Source: Entrophospora sp. SA101 (lineage: Eukaryota; Glomeromycota; Glomeromycetes; Entrophosporales; Entrophosporaceae). Taken from it: DNA of 11,582 bases. Both the position numbers and the translations under genes were made by a program. The stretch lies in NCBI GenBank assembly GCA_958430865.1, contig CAUDNR010001589.1:1-11582 (forward strand). Direction: 5' to 3'. Positions 1 through 9,894 of this stretch are shown here, piece by piece. The notes under the pieces were generated by a model. That model worked only from the letters and a program-made list of their open reading frames with translations, was not told where the DNA came from and searched no databases. The stretch's first letter is position 1, and each line of letters opens with the position of its first letter.

Positions 1-52
1 CGTAAGTCAGCGAGTAGGCTGTGTGTTGAGCTATAAATAACCTATTAAATAG

Positions 53-301
53 GAAACTCGGATTGCACGCTCGCAATGTCTTGATTTATTATTTGGTCAT
101 AGGTCCTACAGTAGAGGTATATTCAGCAATATGGATGGAAGGAATGGGACCTGTAACATTTCAATAATGAAATTTGAAATCCTGGAGCAGATACAAGCCT
201 TACCAAAGCTGGTGGTTGCAGCATCAAATTTGTTGACCTTGAGGGTAAATAATACACCTTCTCTCATATTCACACTTGATTTATATTCTACAAATTGCTG
301 A
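53..301. other. Coding-like segment open on both strands, unidentified
   Basis: The plus strand is open for 82 codons after a TAG at 50-52 up to a TGA at 299-301, with its only useful ATG at 131. The minus strand is also open for 69 codons, from an ATG at 315-313 to a stop at 108-106. Base composition is less AT-extreme than in the flanks, which suggests a coding exon or a remnant of one. A third plus-strand frame ends in a coding-like stretch with the residues SLTKAGGCSIKFVDLEGK before its stop. I recognise no family in any frame and cannot choose a strand. It could be the end of a gene that starts outside the window, or a decayed repeat. Confidence 0.2.
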
Positions 302-303
302 TC

Positions 304-1404
304 TTGAACTATCATTTTCTTTGAAGGATTATATTATCAAGCTGCAAGATAAATATAAAACGTTATTAGAAAATATTGCAGAGTGTCATCTTTCCATGGC
401 ACACGAGTTACCTTTACAATTAAAACCAAGAAACTTTTCATTCTGACTAATTAATATTCTGGGTTTTCTTTTTTATTGACAATAAATTATCAAATTTCTA
501 GAGTTGGTGGATAATCATATTTAAAATGTAGATATTTTATGGAGTTTAAATAAAAAACTTCCTTTTATTTTTTTATAAAGATTTAGAGTTGATCATGCAA
601 TAACTATCAATATTGCTCTTCATGTAATAAATTTTATATTAATATGTCAATCATTAATAAAGATTTTAGTCCAAATTTTAACTTTAAAAGTTTATTATTA
701 TAGATGATATGCACCATTTCTGACACAAAATTTTTTCTTACATGAATTGATTTTAAAGCTGCATTGAATGGTAGTGGTTTTTTTAAAATCCAACATGTGG
801 ATCACATGATATTTCAAAACTTTTAACTTTTGAGTATAGATGATCCACACTGTACAGATATCAATATATACTATTTAATAATTAACCCAATGAATCATGA
901 ATTGAATTGATTTGGATCAATATATAGGCCACTAAATCCTGAGAGAGAAGCCATGGCATAAGTAAAGTGATTGGATACCTGAAAGAGGGTTAATCACAGA
1001 AAGGAACAGTGACTGGATCCATTACTTTCTATTCATGGGCCCAAACATTTCACTTCTTCTATGGGGAACGTATTACTTTAAAGATGTTCTGATTCCATAA
1101 AATCAGAGAGCTGAAATAATCACTACTTGACTATTTGATAGTAAACTTTTTTGTAATTAGGATGACAGTGTTGAAATAAATCAACTGGGTAATATACATT
1201 TATTAATACAAAGATATATGTGGGTAAATATAATTTTATTTAATAAAGATATTATATGATAGTGTGGTTTCAAGTTCACTTAAAGTAAAACATTAAGTTG
1301 AACTGATTCCAAAATACATGATATTTATATAAAAAATAAATTATAAAAATGTTCATATTATGGAAAGTTATAGAAACTTTTGATTATTAATAAATTATTC
1401 TAAA
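304..1404. other. No gene seen
   Basis: Mostly AT-rich sequence with stops in all frames. A less AT-rich patch around 940-1100 has short open stretches (for example plus 1007-1095, reading DWIHYFLFMGPNISLLLW) but no convincing start, splice pattern or family. I see no RNA gene or mobile element. Confidence 0.4.
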
Positions 1405-2148
1405 TTATTCTACTAGTTTCTTCATCTTTCTTAACCATAGATTTTTATATATTTTCAACTTCAATTCTATATTAAAGTAATATTCAAAATTGTCTTCAGG
1501 GATTTCTTCTCCAAAAACTTCTTGGTATTCTTTTTTAAAGGTTTTTAACTCCTTTATCTTTTGTTTTAATCTCCTAGTTTCTTCATTCTCTAGTTTTCTA
1601 AGATTGTTTATTCTATTTGTTTTTTCTTCATTAGATAGATATCCATTTGTTTTCTTCTTCCAATAGTTTTTCCTGTCAATTTTATCATTATTATTATTAT
1701 TTATTATTATTTTTTTCCGTTTTCATCTTTTTCTTCTTGGAATAAACCCATCCCATATGTTTTTAGCTTCAGATATATTACTATTTTGTATATATTTCAA
1801 TCTGTAATTCCAACTATCCTTAGAGTATTTGGCTTGTTGTGTTATATCTTCTAAATAATGATCATGATCAAATGAATATGGGCCATTATTACTTCTGAAA
1901 ATATAAATTCCCACTTATGATTATAGCTTTTTGATATCATTATATCAGGCAATTGAGTAGGGCCTGATTGACCCCCCATTTCTGTTTTTAGTTGCTAGAC
2001 ATTTTCCTTTGAGATTAATAATTAAAAAGTAAATTTTAATATAATAATAAAAAAAAAAAATCCTGAGAGAGATAAATAAAGTAACATATAATACACTACC
2101 ATCAAATTCTACATCAACATTTTCTACATTATAGAGCATAAAAATCAA
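1405..2148 (-). CDS. Candidate multi-exon gene, lysine-rich coiled-coil C-terminus, unknown function
   Basis: One minus-strand frame stays largely open from an ATG at 2148-2146 down to a TAA at 1407-1405. It is interrupted only by stops that two GT-AG introns would remove without changing frame: 1972-1895 (78 bp, donor GTCAAT, acceptor TTTTCAG) and 1747-1673 (75 bp, donor GTTTAT, acceptor TTGACAG). The last exon (1672-1405) encodes 88 residues rich in Lys and Glu, with a heptad-like run (NLRKLENEETRRLKQKIKEL), then an acidic/aromatic patch and a basic end (LWLRKMKKLVE). The middle exon (1894-1748) is hydrophilic. The 5' part (about 1973-2148) contains a hydrophobic, poly-T-derived segment and may itself be intron or non-coding, so the true start is uncertain. 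No domain is recognised. A decayed gene with real nonsense codons is the alternative; donor sites are weak. Confidence 0.4.
1673..1747 (-). other. Putative intron of the 1405-2148 gene, with (AAT)n microsatellite
   Basis: GT at 1747-1746 and AG at 1674-1673 on the minus strand bound 75 bp that include an in-frame TGA (1725-1723) and an AAT/TTA trinucleotide tract at about 1688-1709 with one phase slip. Removing it joins two open segments in the same frame. Confidence 0.4.
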
Positions 2149-2369
2149 AGATGCATTTTATGATCTGGTGTGTATATGATCTTTCATTAATGTTAGTTGA
2201 TTTATTCTGATATAATGGCATATTCCAAGCTTTTTCTAATTTATTAAAAAAGAAATTAATACATTGTAAAATTTTTTACAATCATCTCGAAGATTTAATG
2301 GCATGTTTGCATGTCCCTTATTAATATGTGAATGGATAAAATTTTTTTCTACTAAAACAGATTCTTAAA

Positions 2370-2459
2370 TTTACCTTTAGTTATATATATATATAATCAA
2401 CAAACAAACTGATAATAAAAGACTCATCCAATTGTTAATAAATAAGTTCATCCATAAAA
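2370..2459. repeat. Diverged direct repeat, copy 1
   Basis: Starts with TTTACCTTTA and ends with a block reading roughly AAAAGACTCATCCAATTGTTAA then TTCATCCATAAAA. The same order of words recurs about 420 bp downstream at 2792-2889, same orientation, with many substitutions and small indels. An (AT)n run lies near its start (about 2382-2395). Confidence 0.55.
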
Positions 2460-2791
2460 CTGACACTCCATGACCAAATTGTACAACGTTTTTCTATGAC
2501 GGGGTCAAGAACGTATCACGTTAAATGAGATCTGTGTGTATCGTTCCGCAGTTTTGACATCCACCAGCATGCTCCCAATTTTTTTTATGAACTAATCTAT
2601 TTAACGCTAATTAAAATGCAAATATTAAGTTATCTATAAAATCCCAAATGATCTAATTATTTGCGAATAATACATCTGCTCATCCTGTTTTTATAATTAA
2701 AATAGCTATATCGTTGAATAATTAAAGAAATACTCATTTCACGTTAGAAAAAATATATATAATAAATTTCAGCATTAAAATAAATTATTAA

Positions 2792-2889
2792 TTTACCTTT
2801 AAATTTAGTCTCCCGGCTTACATAATTAATATTAACAAACTATAATAATAAAAAAACTCCTCCAATTGTTAATGATTTCATTCATAAAA
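2792..2889. repeat. Diverged direct repeat, copy 2
   Basis: Shares TTTACCTTTA, CAAACT, AATAATAAAA, CTC, CCAATTGTTAAT and TTCAT-CATAAAA blocks in order with 2370-2459. Whether the pair are ends of an old element or a simple tandem duplication cannot be told by eye; no coding capacity lies between them. Confidence 0.55.
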
Positions 2890-3044
2890 TAGCAAATGGA
2901 AACAAATTTTGGTTTGTAAAAAAAAAAATCTTTTATATATTTTTTTATTCGTATTAGATACTCACAACTACTACATAAAAAAAAATTTTTAAAAAACAAT
3001 ACAATTTTGTCACACAAAACTCGAAATATCACATTTCATTATTA

Positions 3045-3046
<2 letters not shown>

Positions 3047-3077
<31 letters not shown>
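3047..3077. repeat. (AT)n microsatellite
   Basis: Uninterrupted AT dinucleotide repeat of about 31 bp, likely length-variable. Confidence 0.95.
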
Positions 3078-3079
<2 letters not shown>

Positions 3080-3313
3080 TATTCTACCGCACGTGCTATA
3101 ATGTATATAGAAGGGATTATTTTTATTTATTTTATATACAGTATATGAAAGGAAAAATCAAAACTTCAAGTGTTACTACCATACAAGATAAAAATAAATA
3201 AAAATGGATATTTTCTTATTTAGTATAAATATAAATGAATATTAATATAGATAATTTAAAAAATTTCCCGTTCTTCTACTTGTATTTGATAAAATTAAAA
3301 AAAAATTAAAGAA

Positions 3314-4171
3314 ATGATGAAATTGCTAATAATTAAATTATTTATAATTTTTTCAATACTTTTTACAAATTTTACTTCAGGTATTATTTATTTTTGATAT
3401 CCTCGTGTAATTTTTATATTTTAATACTAGTTAATGTATAAATTTATAAAAAAATTTTTTTTTTTGCAGCTGAAATAAAAATAGTTAGTCCATCATCAAA
3501 GTACTATTTTGTATCTGGAGGAAATAATTCAGTAATATGGACGTTTGATAAAACTATTGATCCAAAAGTATTTTCTGCATATTTAAATAATCCCGTAAGT
3601 CTTACAAACTTTTTATTTATCAATGAATTACCAATCAGTTATTATTAATCCAACTGATCAATTAATTTCTTTTAAATAAAATAGGACATTGCAAGCTTGA
3701 AAGATTTTGCAATTTTAAGCGCAACTGATATAGCACTTGGGACAGCCGATGTCTCAATCCCGTCTAGCCTAATTAATACTGGTAATTATTTTTTGAAAGA
3801 TTGAGAAGGGTATTTGGATATTTATTTACTATTACTGATTAGTATTTTTTGCAATTTAGGATTTGTTATAAAATTTACGAATATTTACAATATTAGTGAT
3901 ATATATGCAACCTCTGAACCATTTGAAATAAAACCAGCTGGATCAACTCGTAAAGCGATTTTTTTTTTGAATGTCATTTTTATTTATTATTATTTTTTTT
4001 TTGATAATAAATCACGAATTCTTTTTCTTAGCCATTACATACGTACCACCAGTACCCACTGCCTCCCCATCATCAACGAGTGCATCTAAATCCTCATTAG
4101 AATCTTTATTCAGCAATAGATTTTTAATCATTAGTGCTATCAGTATTGTCAGTTATTTCATTAATTTATAA
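3314..4171 (+). CDS. Kre9/Knh1-like Ser/Thr-rich GPI-anchored cell-surface protein
   Basis: Five exons: 3314-3380, 3470-3594, 3685-3781, 3860-3949, 4032-4171. All four introns (78-90 bp) are GT-AG and keep one frame, giving 172 residues. Residues 1-23 are a signal peptide (MMKL, then a hydrophobic run, ending TSA). Residues about 24-121 match the Ig-like Kre9/KNH domain of fungal wall proteins: IVSPSSKYYFVSGGNNSVIW, FSAYLNNP, a FAILSATDIALG strand and FVIKFTNIYNISDIYATSEP. Sequons occur at N41 and N107. A Pro/Ser/Thr linker (127-148) precedes a hydrophobic end (FLIISAISIVSYFINL, 157-172) with small residues S154/N155 before it, as in a GPI-attachment signal. Family members are secreted, O-mannosylated surface proteins; Kre9/Knh1 are linked to beta-1,6-glucan assembly, but members with only this domain have no defined role. 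The second ATG (3317) could equally start it. Structure is confident, exact function is not. Confidence 0.88.
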
Positions 4172-4625
4172 AATGTATTAATACTATTATTATTGTTATG
4201 TAATCTTATTTATCATTTCTAATGCCAGTTATTAGTAATGATTATTGCTAACAATATAATAAATTCATTATATACATAATGTGCTTAATTTTCATTTGCA
4301 AGTTAACAATCTGATACACGTGATTTTTTAGATTACACAAATAAAATAAAAAACAATTAGCAGTTGGTCATTCACCATCGGTGGCAGCGTTGACTCTGAG
4401 AATATCTTATTGATGAAGATTATAACTATTTCGAAAATATAAAGATGTATTTTATAAAGTGTGTTACTTGTTTTAATCAATTACGAATTCATAAATAAGT
4501 AAACATAAATCATAAAAATGGCGATATTGAAGATATAGAAGTAATGTTAAGTAATGTTTGATGCAAGCTATGATAGATAAAAATTAATTTAAATTTTCTC
4601 TCTTTTTTTTTTGTGAGGAAAAAAG
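4172..4625. other. Intergenic, no gene seen
   Basis: Follows the Kre9-like stop codon and should contain its 3' UTR and polyadenylation signals. Open frames are short. A CACGTG palindrome at about 4317 is a possible E-box by sequence only. Confidence 0.4.
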
Positions 4626-5072
4626 ATGTCAGAGGAGAAATCTTGTGAAATAAATTTCACAACGGTTGAATTATTAAAATCAAAACAACAACATAAATTC
4701 ACCACAAAAATCAAATCAAACAAGATGATGATGAGATCACTGATAGCGATGGGTGAAGAAGGGAGGAGGAAATAGAAGATATTACGGAAATCTGTGATGA
4801 TAATAAAGATTGTAATAATAGTAGTGATAATGACAGTAGTAGTGGTAAACAGAAAGACATCAATAGAACCGATTATCAATTAAAATAGGGTTTCAATTGG
4901 TGTCAAGGAAAAAAAGATAAATCATTCATCCACTTTCCCAAATAAAAATCTACATTCTACCGGAAAAAGGGATTTGAATGCTATCTCATCTGTTAATAGT
5001 AGTAGCAGTAGGTATGTGAAGCATAATAAATATGGAATAGATTATTTATTTGTCACACCCAATTCCCAATGA
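4626..5072 (+). pseudogene. Frame-shifted acidic, Ser/Asn/Asp-rich coding remnant
   Basis: Three consecutive open segments read as one low-complexity hydrophilic protein only if the frame is changed. Frame 0 from ATG 4626 gives MSEEKSCEINFTTVELLKSK and continues to about 4720. Another frame carries DDDEITDSDG, an in-frame TGA (4754-4756), then EEEIEDITEICDDNKDCNNS and on to a TAG at 4886-4888. The first frame resumes at 4884 and runs to a TGA at 5070-5072, including STFPNKNLHSTGKRDLNA and KYGIDYLFVTPNSQ. No GT-AG pair I tried joins the middle and last segments in phase, so decay by small indels is more likely than splicing; sequencing indels are the alternative. The stop lies 8 bp before the ATG of the ETFRF1-like gene on the same strand. 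No family recognised; the composition is typical of disordered regions. Confidence 0.45.
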
Positions 5073-5080
5073 AAATTATC

Positions 5081-5522
5081 ATGTCTTTCAATTTAGAATT
5101 AAAATATAAAGTAAAAGATTTATATAAAAGAGTAATTAACATTAAACATCAACTTTAATATTATTTTATTTTTTAATGATTATTGATTATTATTGGAAAA
5201 AATTTTATATAGTTATTATATCTAGGAAGAGATTATCCATTAGGTTATAATTACTTTAAACCAAAATTGAAGTCTGCTTTTATTAAGAAAAGTGAATTAA
5301 CCGATCCATCAAAAATACAAGAAGCAATTAATCACGGAGAATATGTTTTAAAAGGTTTTAATTTCTCTCCATACAAATTGCTTATTAATTGGATTTTATT
5401 TTGATTTTGAATTAATTTCTTTTTATAATATTTATTTTTCTCATTAAATAGAAATTGAAACGTTATATTACTTAAAAAAGTATAGATCATTGAAGAAATC
5501 TTATTATTCTGATGAAAGATAA
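5081..5522 (+). CDS. ETFRF1: ETFRF1/LYRM5-like LYR-motif mitochondrial protein
   Basis: Three exons (5081-5131, 5213-5354, 5452-5522) with GT-AG introns of 81 and 97 bp give 87 residues, close to the roughly 90 of animal ETFRF1. The product has the Complex1_LYR fold signature: VKDLYKRLLYLGRDYPLGY at residues 11-29 (the LYR/LYK triplet is L14-Y15-K16), then FKPKLKSAFIKKSELTDPSK, then INHGEYVLKEIETLYYLKKY and RSLKKSYYSDER at the end. This order is diagnostic of ETFRF1 (LYRM5), which is known to bind the electron-transfer flavoprotein and displace its FAD, with help from mitochondrial acyl carrier protein. Intron 1 falls exactly between LYKR and LLYLGRDYP; choosing acceptor 5212 and not the later TCTAG at 5222-5224 restores the conserved LLYL. 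No cleavable presequence is evident, as usual for LYR proteins. All key residues are present, so it looks functional. Confidence 0.92.
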
Positions 5523-5598
5523 TTCTAATTAATTATTATTATTATTTATCCAACAATTACTAAGTTATAAATGCCTATTTTTTTTGAAATTAATTAAC

Positions 5599-5918
5599 AT
5601 GACATTGACATTGGTGGCGATGGTTTCTCTCTATCCATTTATAAATGATTCTTCAGTCCTTAATAAGTTTTCTCTACATAAAATTTTGTTTTATTACTAC
5701 TATTATTGTGTTTTATTTTTCCAAGCAATATATTGAAATTTGGAATCTCTTGAAACATCAGCCAATTTGTCCAAATTTATTACCAAAAAACCCAAAGTTC
5801 AAGATAAAGAAATGGGCTCCCTGATTTATCCAATTTGTATGGATTAAAAAGATCCACAAACTTTCTTTCTGGACCTATAGTTGAGCAACTACAACTACAA
5901 CCTACTTCCAAAGAATAG
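5599..5918 (+). pseudogene. Unidentified decayed coding remnant
   Basis: ATG 5599 opens a 45-codon frame to a TGA at 5734-5736. The same frame continues with NLESLETSANLSKFITKKPK and VQDKEMG. A different frame at 5817-5918 then gives LPDLSNLYGLKRSTNFLSGP and IVEQLQLQPTSKE before a TAG. The two stretches read as one hydrophilic, probably disordered protein if one frame change is allowed near 5815. No family recognised. It could be the N-terminal part of the channel pseudogene that follows or an unrelated remnant; 5919-6335 shows nothing clear apart from AT-rich sequence and short open stretches. Confidence 0.3.
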
Positions 5919-6335
5919 ATTGCTTTTCAGGGCTATTATGATTATTACGCATATTTACATATGACCCTATAGTTTCATTACTTTTTCTAATAAGATTGTT
6001 GATACATCAACAAATTGTGAGAAAAATGACCATGTGCTAGAAACGAATCGTCAAGTGACGACTCTGTTTTTTAAAGTATGGTGACTAAACCATCCTTACT
6101 AATATAAAAATATTACTATTATTTACATTACTTTCAATGTATACTAATTACGTTTTTGTGCAGTTAATACATTGGGTGACCGAATTATAACATGAATTCC
6201 AATAATAATATTTCTTTAAGACTGACTGAACAAAGGAATATGTCACTGACCTCTGGAATTATTTTGGTATGATATTATTATTATTAATTATTAATTAGCT
6301 AATTAAATTGATAATTTAATAATGATTATTATTTA

Positions 6336-7423
6336 TTGAGGGTATATTTCTTACCAATTGTTACCTCAATTCTATGGTTGCAGTACAATAGCACATCATA
6401 TATTCAGTTGATTTCATCATCCAATTTGTTATTAGATCTGACATTAATGTTGTTTTTAAGGACATTTAAATATTTTGGAAGATATTTTACAATCATTTTA
6501 GGAGTTGCTAGAAAAGTTTTCTCATTTTTAATGATATTAGTTATAATCATTTTAAGTTTTTCACATTCATTTTACTTTTTTATTGAAACCAATTCAGGAA
6601 GATTATATACTAGATAGCTCTGATTTCAGAGATAATGATCCAAATAATCCTTGAAATCTTGCTTCTAAATATTTACATATTTTAAAAGTGACAATTCATA
6701 TAACCAGAATTCAATTATTGTTCAACAACCTGATGGAAATACAACATGTTTGCACATTCTCCCACCTCAATGCTGGCAATGTATAATTTCCTCACGGGTA
6801 AAATCCTATATTAATATAATTTTAAAATAACTAAAATATTGATTATACAATTGATTATGTTTAATAGGTGATAGTGGAGCATTTGGATCTTAGCAATTAC
6901 AAGATGATCTATATCTGACAATAATATTCGTTTTATTTTCATATGAATTTATTCATTGGTCTTCTTAGTAATCAAATTGAAAAGTATAATATAAATGAAG
7001 CATTTCTGGCTCAAAAGGCAAAAATTATATCAGAGATTGAATTATTTTATTTATTTCCTAATCAATGTCATTGGAGAGAATGGTTTCATGATATGTAGTA
7101 ACTATGCTTATTTTATTTGATAGATCTTATCATGTACCAATTGAAGATATTCAAAGAAAAATTAGAGAAATTGATAGTGGCAAAGAAGATCCAGAATTCC
7201 TTCTGTTCATCTCTGAGAAATTTAGAGATTAGCAGATATACCCAAACCAGATGAAAACAATATTGATGTTGATATCAAAAAAATAGAAAATCGTAATGAA
7301 CAGATGTTGATTCAAATGCAAATTTTATTGAATGAGATTAAAAATTTAATACCTTCAGAAAAAGTTTTTTATAACAGAAAAAAATTTCGGCCATCAATAG
7401 CCGAAAAACCGTTTAAGGGATAA
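6336..7423 (+). pseudogene. Pseudogene of a TRP-like ion-transport (cation channel) protein
   Basis: A 93-codon open segment (6336-6617) encodes membrane spans: LPIVTSILWLQY, a segment ending LLLDLTLMLFLRTFKYFGRY (S4/linker-like), then VFSFLMILVIIILSFSHSFY (S5-like). Further family pieces follow in changing frames: EDYILDSSDFRDNDPNNP then TGA (6652-6654); a pore-like NMFAHSPTSMLAMYNFLTG ending at 6797; an apparent relic intron 6798-6867 (GTAAAA to TTTAATAG, 70 bp); GDSGAFGS then TAG (6891-6893); QLQDDLYLTIIFVLFS; NLFIGLLSNQIEKYNINEAF and ELFYLFPNQCHWREWFHDM; then VPIEDIQRKIREIDSGKEDP and a coiled-coil-like tail to TAA 7423. Residue order matches the C-terminal half of ion-transport proteins that form large families in Glomeromycotina (from memory). 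At least four frame changes and several stops make it non-functional. The N-terminal half is missing or unrecognisable. Confidence 0.75.
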
Positions 7424-8252
7424 ATAAAAATAAAAATCAAGATTTTAAATAAGGAATAAATGGATATGGGATATTATATTTATGACAAAAAGCTTTCACC
7501 TGTGTTTGCCCATGAATAATAAAAAAAAACAGCGGGACATAAATAATTAGATTTATTTATTTGGAAATGGTTTAATAAATCTATTGGTTAGAACTTAAGA
7601 TAAAGCTATGTACTAATAAATTGTGTATTAGTATTATTAGTATGTACTGCTGCAATCCAAAATGGGGGTAAATATAATAAAATTCACTAATTTTCCTAAA
7701 CAACAAATATAAAACTATACCCTTATAATATTTTTCCATTGTCAACCATTCATCAAGCTTATAAAGTAAAAGGTAAAACTGATTGACATGGATTGTTGAA
7801 ATTTCGCTGTGTAACTAGTACAAATTTAGAAACTATCTCCAAAAATTAAAAATTTGATTGGCGTGTGATGCTACACCCTGCATTCCCCGCATTGAATTTT
7901 CCAGAATTTCTTACAAATTTAATAACACGCTTTCAAATTTGGTAATTCTTGTATACAACATTGCAGGTCTTTGTTTTTTTGCATAATATCAAATATCTAT
8001 ATATGTTTGGCAATCAAGTATATAAACAATTATTGTGTGCATTAAATGCATTAAATACTGTATTAGTATGCTTTTGGAAATTTAATATACATATATATAT
8101 ACATGTAACGAACATTATTTTGTTTACGGATTACCAAATTAAGAAAAGCACTTATCTGATCTGATGTGTGAAGAAAGTCACAAGTTTTCAAATCATATAA
8201 ATAAATAGAATAATTTATTTAAATTTACCATTTCCCAAATTTCTTTAATAAA
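7424..8252. other. Intergenic, upstream region of the kinase gene
   Basis: No supportable gene. A plus-strand open frame at 7949-8164 is composed of AT-driven residues and has no family look. A short tandem GCATTAAAT-type duplication lies near 8039-8056 and an AT run near 8090-8101. The 5' UTR and promoter of the kinase must lie here; no specific element can be assigned. Confidence 0.45.
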
Positions 8253-9762
<1,510 letters not shown>

Positions 9763-9894
9763 TATATTATTATTAATTGTATTATTAAATATATTTTGTC
9801 TTTTAAATTTATATATTGCCTTTCATTATAAAAGCCCTAATCTACTATTTATTTATATAATTAAAAACCAAAAAATACCAGTTTATCAATTCAG
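9763..9894. other. 3' flank between the kinase and the RRP42 pseudogene
   Basis: Very AT-rich; presumably holds the kinase 3' UTR. The two neighbours converge here (plus-strand kinase, minus-strand pseudogene). No discrete signal could be assigned. Confidence 0.4.

Larger units (their letters stand above)
2149..3313. other. AT-rich intergenic region, no gene seen
   Basis: Apart from the direct-repeat pair and the (AT)n tract, no supportable gene. A moderately GC-richer patch at about 2461-2575 has no long open frame. A minus-strand open frame at 2832-3032 is built of homopolymer-derived Phe, Ile and Lys and looks like chance. The 3' end of this stretch should hold the promoter of the 3314 gene, but I cannot point to a specific element. 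Confidence 0.5.

Noticed and set aside
2832..3032. Minus-strand open frame of 66 codons
   Set aside because: Made of homopolymer-derived Phe, Lys and Ile; no splice context or recognisable domain.
3814..4089. Single continuous plus-strand frame through the Kre9-like gene
   Set aside because: It reads through introns 3 and 4; the spliced model restores the family motifs and the GPI-type C-terminus.
4589..4879. Minus-strand open frame of 96 codons, Ile/Thr/Phe-rich
   Set aside because: It is the complement of the acidic Asp/Ser/Asn trinucleotide-rich plus-strand segment; its hydrophobic look follows from that composition and it has no family resemblance.
5213..5224. Alternative acceptor TCTAG at 5222-5224 for ETFRF1 intron 1
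   Set aside because: It would delete the conserved LLYL between LYKR and GRDYP; the acceptor at 5212 keeps it in frame.
7949..8164. Plus-strand open frame of 71 codons before the kinase
   Set aside because: Residues follow AT-rich repeats and no family is seen; the kinase start at 8253 is independent of it.
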